Positions 60,942 to 64,000 of a DNA stretch of 64,000 nt are shown here, one piece after another. The DNA lies in contig NZ_JAUSXM010000001.1 in the NCBI RefSeq assembly GCF_030815985.1, forward strand, positions 992,001 through 1,056,000. The letters run 5' to 3'. The position numbers were made by a program, and so were the translations under genes. The notes beneath the pieces were generated by a model that had not been told where the DNA came from, did no database searches, and saw only the letters and a program-made list of their open reading frames with translations. Source of the stretch: Paenibacillus sp. W2I17. GTDB lineage: Bacteria; Bacillota; Bacilli; Paenibacillales; Paenibacillaceae. Numbering within the stretch: the first letter of the stretch is position 1; each line of letters starts with the position of its first letter.

Positions 60942-61008
60942 ATAAAAAAAGACCAAAACGATATGCCTTCCCCTACTCACATAAGGAAAATGCAAAATCA
61001 TTTTGGTC
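60942..61008 (-). terminator. Conditional terminator of the bgl operon leader
   Basis: GACCAAAA (61001-61008) pairs with TTTTGGTC (60951-60958); the inside pairs partly as GCATTTTCC with GGGGAAGGC, and seven T follow. Its 5' arm overlaps the RAT. Confidence 0.85.
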
Positions 61009-61032
61009 ATGCCTGCTTTACCAGTAACAGCC
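61000..61032 (-). promoter_or_regulatory. Ribonucleic antiterminator (RAT) for LicT
   Basis: On the minus strand GGCTGTTACTGGTAAAGCAG then GCATGACCAAAAT, which matches the RAT pattern GGATTGTTACTG..AAGCAGGCAAAACC at most conserved positions, including the two internal loops. It shares its 3' end with the terminator arm, the classic switch layout. Confidence 0.85.
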
Positions 61033-61062
61033 AAACACTGCTAATATTCAATTCGTTATCGA

Positions 61063-61076
61063 TGTAAACGTTTACT
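61063..61076. promoter_or_regulatory. Perfect CcpA cre site of the bgl operon
   Basis: TGTAAACGTTTACT matches all 14 positions of TGWAARCGYTWNCW. It lies about 30 bases ahead of the RAT, in the promoter region of bglP. No gene in 61077-61250. Confidence 0.85.
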
Positions 61077-61250
61077 GGATCATAATATCACACAATAAAT
61101 TAGTTAGCAATCACTTTATTCGACATTTTTCTGCAAGTTAATTTGCTTGATTCGACTTGATCATTAGCGGCCTTCTATAGGCTTCCACCCATTCCCCTTC
61201 TCAATTGCCTACATACAATACATTAGACTAATGAACAGGAGTGATGTGAT

Positions 61251-61634
61251 ATGACATTTTTACCTCCTTTTGGACCTGGTGGAGGATTTGGCGGACCTGG
61301 GGGTCCCGGAGGACCAGGAGGACCCGGCGGATTTCCTGGTCCGCCATCGTTCCCCGGGGGTGGAGGCGGCGGACCACAAGGCGTGCAGGCACCTACAGGG
61401 CCGCCACCATCATTCATTCCACAGCAACCCGCTTCGTTATATGCGGTAGATCCAAGAGCCATATCCGGCTGTCTGTTTCGCTACACATATATTTGGCCGG
61501 ATCGTGGTCCCGGCTTCTGGATGTACCCTGTATTTGTAGGTAGAAATTCGGTGGCTGGCTTCCGTTGGAATGGCTTCTTCTGGCTATACACCGGCATTGA
61601 TCTGCAGCGAATCAGCTCGTTTAGCTGTTTCTAG
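61251..61634 (+). CDS. Gly/Pro-rich protein with conserved aromatic C-terminus
   Basis: A 127-residue protein: residues 1-55 are almost only Gly, Pro and Phe (PGGPGGPGG runs), then a Cys-containing C-terminal part (ISGCLFRYTYIWPDRGPGFW, MYPVFVGRNSVAGFRWNGFF) with many aromatic residues. AGGAG precedes ATG 61251. This looks like a conserved Bacillales/Paenibacillus protein of unknown function, possibly surface or spore coat. Bounded by a strong terminator. Confidence 0.75.
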   Translation: MTFLPPFGPGGGFGGPGGPGGPGGPGGFPGPPSFPGGGGGGPQGVQAPTGPPPSFIPQQPASLYAVDPRAISGCLFRYTYIWPDRGPGFWMYPVFVGRNSVAGFRWNGFFWLYTGIDLQRISSFSCF

Positions 61635-61638
61635 AAGT

Positions 61639-61680
61639 AAATCCCCCTGTATGCGGATTAATCCACATACAGGGGGATTT
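61639..61680. terminator. Bidirectional intrinsic terminator
   Basis: AAATCCCCCTGTATG and CATACAGGGGGATTT are a perfect 15-base stem with an inner GGATTAATCC extension. It ends both the Gly/Pro-rich gene and the ABC-F gene. Confidence 0.88.
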
Positions 61681-61704
61681 AGATTTATGGAATATTCACC
61701 TTGT

Positions 61705-63444
61705 CTAAAGCAACTTAATCAGCTTTTCTAGCTCATCAACCAAACTCTTTGCAAGTTCAAAATTAGTATCTTTTAAAGCCAATTCAATTTTCATTTCAAC
61801 AGACTTTTTCTTTTGTTCATTTTCTAGATAGTTTTCATCAAAATGACTCGCATAAATCATCTGTCTAAATTCTTCTATACTCATTTTACTAATCGTTTTG
61901 TCCTCGATAATTAAAACATAATCCATACCATTTACAACCGAATAGAAATCATGAGAAATCATGATAATCGCACCTTTGTAGTCTTCAATGGCTTTCTCCA
62001 ATGCGATTTGTGTATAGATGTCTAAATGGCTTGTCGGTTCATCCAAGAGCAATACGTTGGCTTGACTGGCAGAAACTTTAGCCAATTGAAGCATGTTTTT
62101 TTCTCCGCCAGATAACGATTCAATCTTTTGATCAAGGATTTCTCCTTCAAAGCCATAGTTTGGAAGATACGATCTAATTTCATCATACGTTTGAAACCCG
62201 GAATCTATGAATTCATTTAGGATGGTATTCGAATCCTTTAACATTTCGCCTTGAACTTGAGATAAATAAGCTACCTTAACATCAGGATTGATTTCAATGG
62301 CATCCTGATTATTTTTAAAAATTTCTCGGAGTAAAGTCGTTTTCCCGGTACCGTTAGGACCGATCAGGGCTACTTTATCTGTTGATTTGATCTCAAAGTT
62401 CACATTTTCCAAAAGCAACTCGTCAAAGGAAACGCTATAGTTATTGACGTTAACCACAACGGTGTCTTCCATTTCCTTATCGATCCCAAAACGGATATTC
62501 GGCTGTTTGATATCGACAAATGGCTCTTTTATTCGACGTGCTTCCAATCTCTCTTGAAACTTGACTCTGGCTTTTAACGCTCTTCCTCTGGAAGCTTCCG
62601 AATTATACGTGGCGATCTCTCTAAGATTGTCGATGATGTGATCATATCTCTCAATTTCCTCAGCTTCAGCAACTGCGATTTCTTGCAGTTCGATCTTAGA
62701 CTGAAGCAGTGAGAAGTTATAATCGATATATCGCCCGTCAAACTCTTGGAGCTCTGTGTTTTCTAGGTGTATGATTTTGTTGAAACAATGATTCAACAGA
62801 TACCGGTTGTGCGTAACGACCAGCAGCATTCCCTTGTGAGAGTTAATCAATTTTTTAAGCGCGTTCAGGTTTTCAAAGTCTAGAAATACATCGGGTTCGT
62901 CCATAATCATGAAGTCTGGACGATTCAGCATTTCCTTCATCACTTGAATAAGTTTGAATTCCCCGCCGCTTACGGCGGATATACTAAGATCTTTGAGCTT
63001 CATGAGGTTGGCAAGGTTTAACTGTTTATTGATGTTTTTTTCGAAATTATCCCCATCCATCGCTTCGAAGGCATCCAAAGCCAATTGTAGCTTTTCCATC
63101 AGGGAATCCATATCCGATGTGGTGGCCATCTCCGCATAAATTGCTGTAATTTCATCTTGTATCTTGATGAATTCTTCTGCGATATATTCAAAAACGGTCA
63201 TTTCTTTTGTTTTGTCTACTTGCAAAAACTGACTCACATACCCTATTCTGCAATCGGGGTCTATCTCTAACTTGCCCTCGAACAAATATCGTTCCGGATC
63301 CATCAGGATATCGATCAATGTACTTTTTCCACTTCCGCTTGTTCCGATAAAAGCACAATGTTGTGCCTCTTCAAACGTAAATGAAATGTTTTTATATAGT
63401 TCCTTTTGTGGAAATGAGAAGGATAAGTTTTCAACTTTTATCAT
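61705..63444 (-). CDS. ABC-F family ATPase, ribosome-associated type
   Basis: A 579-residue tandem ABC ATPase without membrane helices. NBD1: Walker A GTSGSGKST (34-42), signature VSGGE (159-162), Walker B MIMDEPDVFLD. NBD2: GPNGTGKTT (362-370), SLSGGEKNM (443-450), LLLDEPTSHLD. The linker is about 235-325. NBD1 has DEPDVFLD instead of the usual DEPTNHLD. ABC-F proteins displace antibiotics from, or remodel, the ribosome. Start 63444 has AAAGG upstream; the leader has crossing inverted repeats (63445-63533). Next gene upstream is erythromycin-esterase-like. Confidence 0.87.
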   Translation of the reverse strand: MIKVENLSFSFPQKELYKNISFTFEEAQHCAFIGTSGSGKSTLIDILMDPERYLFEGKLEIDPDCRIGYVSQFLQVDKTKEMTVFEYIAEEFIKIQDEITAIYAEMATTSDMDSLMEKLQLALDAFEAMDGDNFEKNINKQLNLANLMKLKDLSISAVSGGEFKLIQVMKEMLNRPDFMIMDEPDVFLDFENLNALKKLINSHKGMLLVVTHNRYLLNHCFNKIIHLENTELQEFDGRYIDYNFSLLQSKIELQEIAVAEAEEIERYDHIIDNLREIATYNSEASRGRALKARVKFQERLEARRIKEPFVDIKQPNIRFGIDKEMEDTVVVNVNNYSVSFDELLLENVNFEIKSTDKVALIGPNGTGKTTLLREIFKNNQDAIEINPDVKVAYLSQVQGEMLKDSNTILNEFIDSGFQTYDEIRSYLPNYGFEGEILDQKIESLSGGEKNMLQLAKVSASQANVLLLDEPTSHLDIYTQIALEKAIEDYKGAIIMISHDFYSVVNGMDYVLIIEDKTISKMSIEEFRQMIYASHFDENYLENEQKKKSVEMKIELALKDTNFELAKSLVDELEKLIKLL

Positions 63445-63533
63445 AGTGTTACCTTTCTTTATAACTAAATTGGTGGCTAGTATTGAATATATTGTCGAAC
63501 ACAGACTTTTAGAGTAACACTGTTTACCACCAA
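63445..63533 (-). promoter_or_regulatory. Leader of the ABC-F gene with crossing inverted repeats
   Basis: On the minus strand, 5' to 3': TTGGTGG (63533-63527), AGTGTTAC (63521-63514), CCACCAA (63476-63470) and GTAACACT (63452-63445). The first pairs with the third and the second with the fourth, so the two stems cross or exclude each other, and the last arm covers the Shine-Dalgarno spacer. A GTG-started 17-codon frame (MVNSVTLKVCVRQYIQY) overlaps arms. This fits an attenuator, as in many antibiotic-resistance ABC-F genes. Confidence 0.55.
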
Positions 63534-63587
63534 GTACAATCGATTTTTAGCCCTATCCCTCACTTCGAAATTTGAGTACGCTCTTTA

Positions 63588-64000
63588 CTAGTGATTAGAG
63601 GGATGGATTTTATGAATAAGTAATATTCCATCATACTGATCGCGAGGTATCATCTTTTCGTCTAAAACTCCCCATGCTTTGGCAATTCGAGGTGTGTACA
63701 TCCATTCCGTTGTTGGACTTAACTCCTCGTCCTTCATGTTGATGAACCGGGCTGGGCCCATTTCATTTGCTGCAATATCTTCAAGACTACCTTTTTTATG
63801 AGGCTGGACTTGCTCTTCCTCTCCATTGTTTTTATATGCGCTTCCTTCATATGCATACAAACCTATAACATAACCAGCTTGCTTGAGTGAGAATGGAAGC
63901 ATCTCACCCATGGTTGGATATGGATTATTATCATAATCGTATCCGTTATGTTCTGTGATCATTGTGGAATTATTCTTACGTATATGATAATTGTGTCCCC
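63588..64000 (-). CDS. Erythromycin esterase-like protein, C-terminal part
   Basis: 137 codons are in the window; the 5' end is beyond 64000. Reading through the internal ATG at 63962, the frame continues upstream as GHNYHIRKNNST, which recalls the conserved HNxHI motif of erythromycin esterases (EreA/EreB-like). Other features: NPYPTMGEMLPFSL, YVIGLYAYEGSAYKNNGE, SLEDIAANEMGPARF and YDGILLIHKIHP. Members hydrolyse macrolide lactones, though many are uncharacterised hydrolases. Upstream neighbour, same strand, of the ABC-F gene. Confidence 0.8.
   Translation of the reverse strand, partial: GHNYHIRKNNSTMITEHNGYDYDNNPYPTMGEMLPFSLKQAGYVIGLYAYEGSAYKNNGEEEQVQPHKKGSLEDIAANEMGPARFINMKDEELSPTTEWMYTPRIAKAWGVLDEKMIPRDQYDGILLIHKIHPSNH

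Noticed and set aside
61223..61462. Minus-strand Gly/Pro-rich frame
   Set aside because: It is the complement of the Gly/Pro-rich gene at 61251, which has a good ribosome binding site and a terminator.

Overview
The window reads like a chromosomal segment of a low-to-mid G+C, spore-forming Firmicute, most likely Paenibacillus. This is inferred from AGGAGG-type ribosome binding sites, CcpA cre sites, LicT/RAT antitermination, a TPP riboswitch, collagen-like GXY surface proteins, many sugar PTS/GH1 loci, secreted multimodular xylanase and levanase, and a dense set of MarR, HxlR, LysR, TetR and RpiR regulators. No rRNA, tRNA, CRISPR array or transposase gene was seen.

Layout. 1-6.4 kb: a DUF1648/DUF5808 membrane protein, then a beta-glucoside PTS operon (EIIBC, 6-phospho-beta-glucosidase, separate EIIA) with an RpiR regulator and a cre site. 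6.6-14 kb: isochorismatase-like hydrolase, HxlR plus ResD-like response regulator, FMN reductase with a thrice-repeated palindromic operator, MarR, FAD monooxygenase/TetR pair, a decayed second isochorismatase gene and an NmrA-like protein. 14-19 kb: a second GH1 gene with a divergent RpiR regulator, then a LysR/CynX-type exporter pair. 19-22.7 kb: lipoprotein, histidine kinase, response regulator and a GlsB/YeaQ membrane protein. 22.9-28.3 kb: four related surface-protein genes with shuffled modules, one carrying about 131 GXY triplets. 28.5-30 kb: gene debris (kinase fragment, LysR fragment) between two copies of a dispersed repeat. 30-41 kb: quinone oxidoreductase, MFS exporter, MBL hydrolase, Lrp regulator, BCCT osmolyte transporter, UspA, a second CynX-type exporter with XRE-cupin regulator, D-2-hydroxyacid dehydrogenase, and a MarR plus two nitroreductases. 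41.5-48 kb: rifampin ADP-ribosyltransferase, two GH32 fructanases and an unlisted 49-residue exported peptide. 48-53 kb: frameshifted LysR, SDR, broken NTF2-like gene, nucleotidyltransferase, CD3324-type protein and TenA under a TPP riboswitch. 53.5-61 kb: GH10 xylanase and a complete bgl operon (EIIBCA, GH1, LicT) with cre, RAT and terminator. 61-64 kb: Gly/Pro-rich protein, ABC-F protein with a leader of crossing inverted repeats, and the end of an erythromycin-esterase-like gene.

Functionally the region is a plant-polymer and detoxification island: xylan and fructan are cut outside or at the surface, beta-glucosides enter through two PTS systems and are split by three GH1 enzymes, and small regulator-plus-oxidoreductase or regulator-plus-exporter pairs handle toxic small molecules. 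Three genes (arr, ABC-F, erythromycin esterase) suggest intrinsic antibiotic tolerance.

The most distinctive structural signals are (a) a family of about ten dispersed intergenic repeats whose core is a minus-strand terminator, (b) the modular collagen-like gene cluster, (c) the crossing-repeat leader of the ABC-F gene, (d) the ATATGCTATAGCATAT operator set, (e) a probable CTG start in the histidine kinase, and (f) the small exported peptide. All calls come from reading the sequence; no database search was run.
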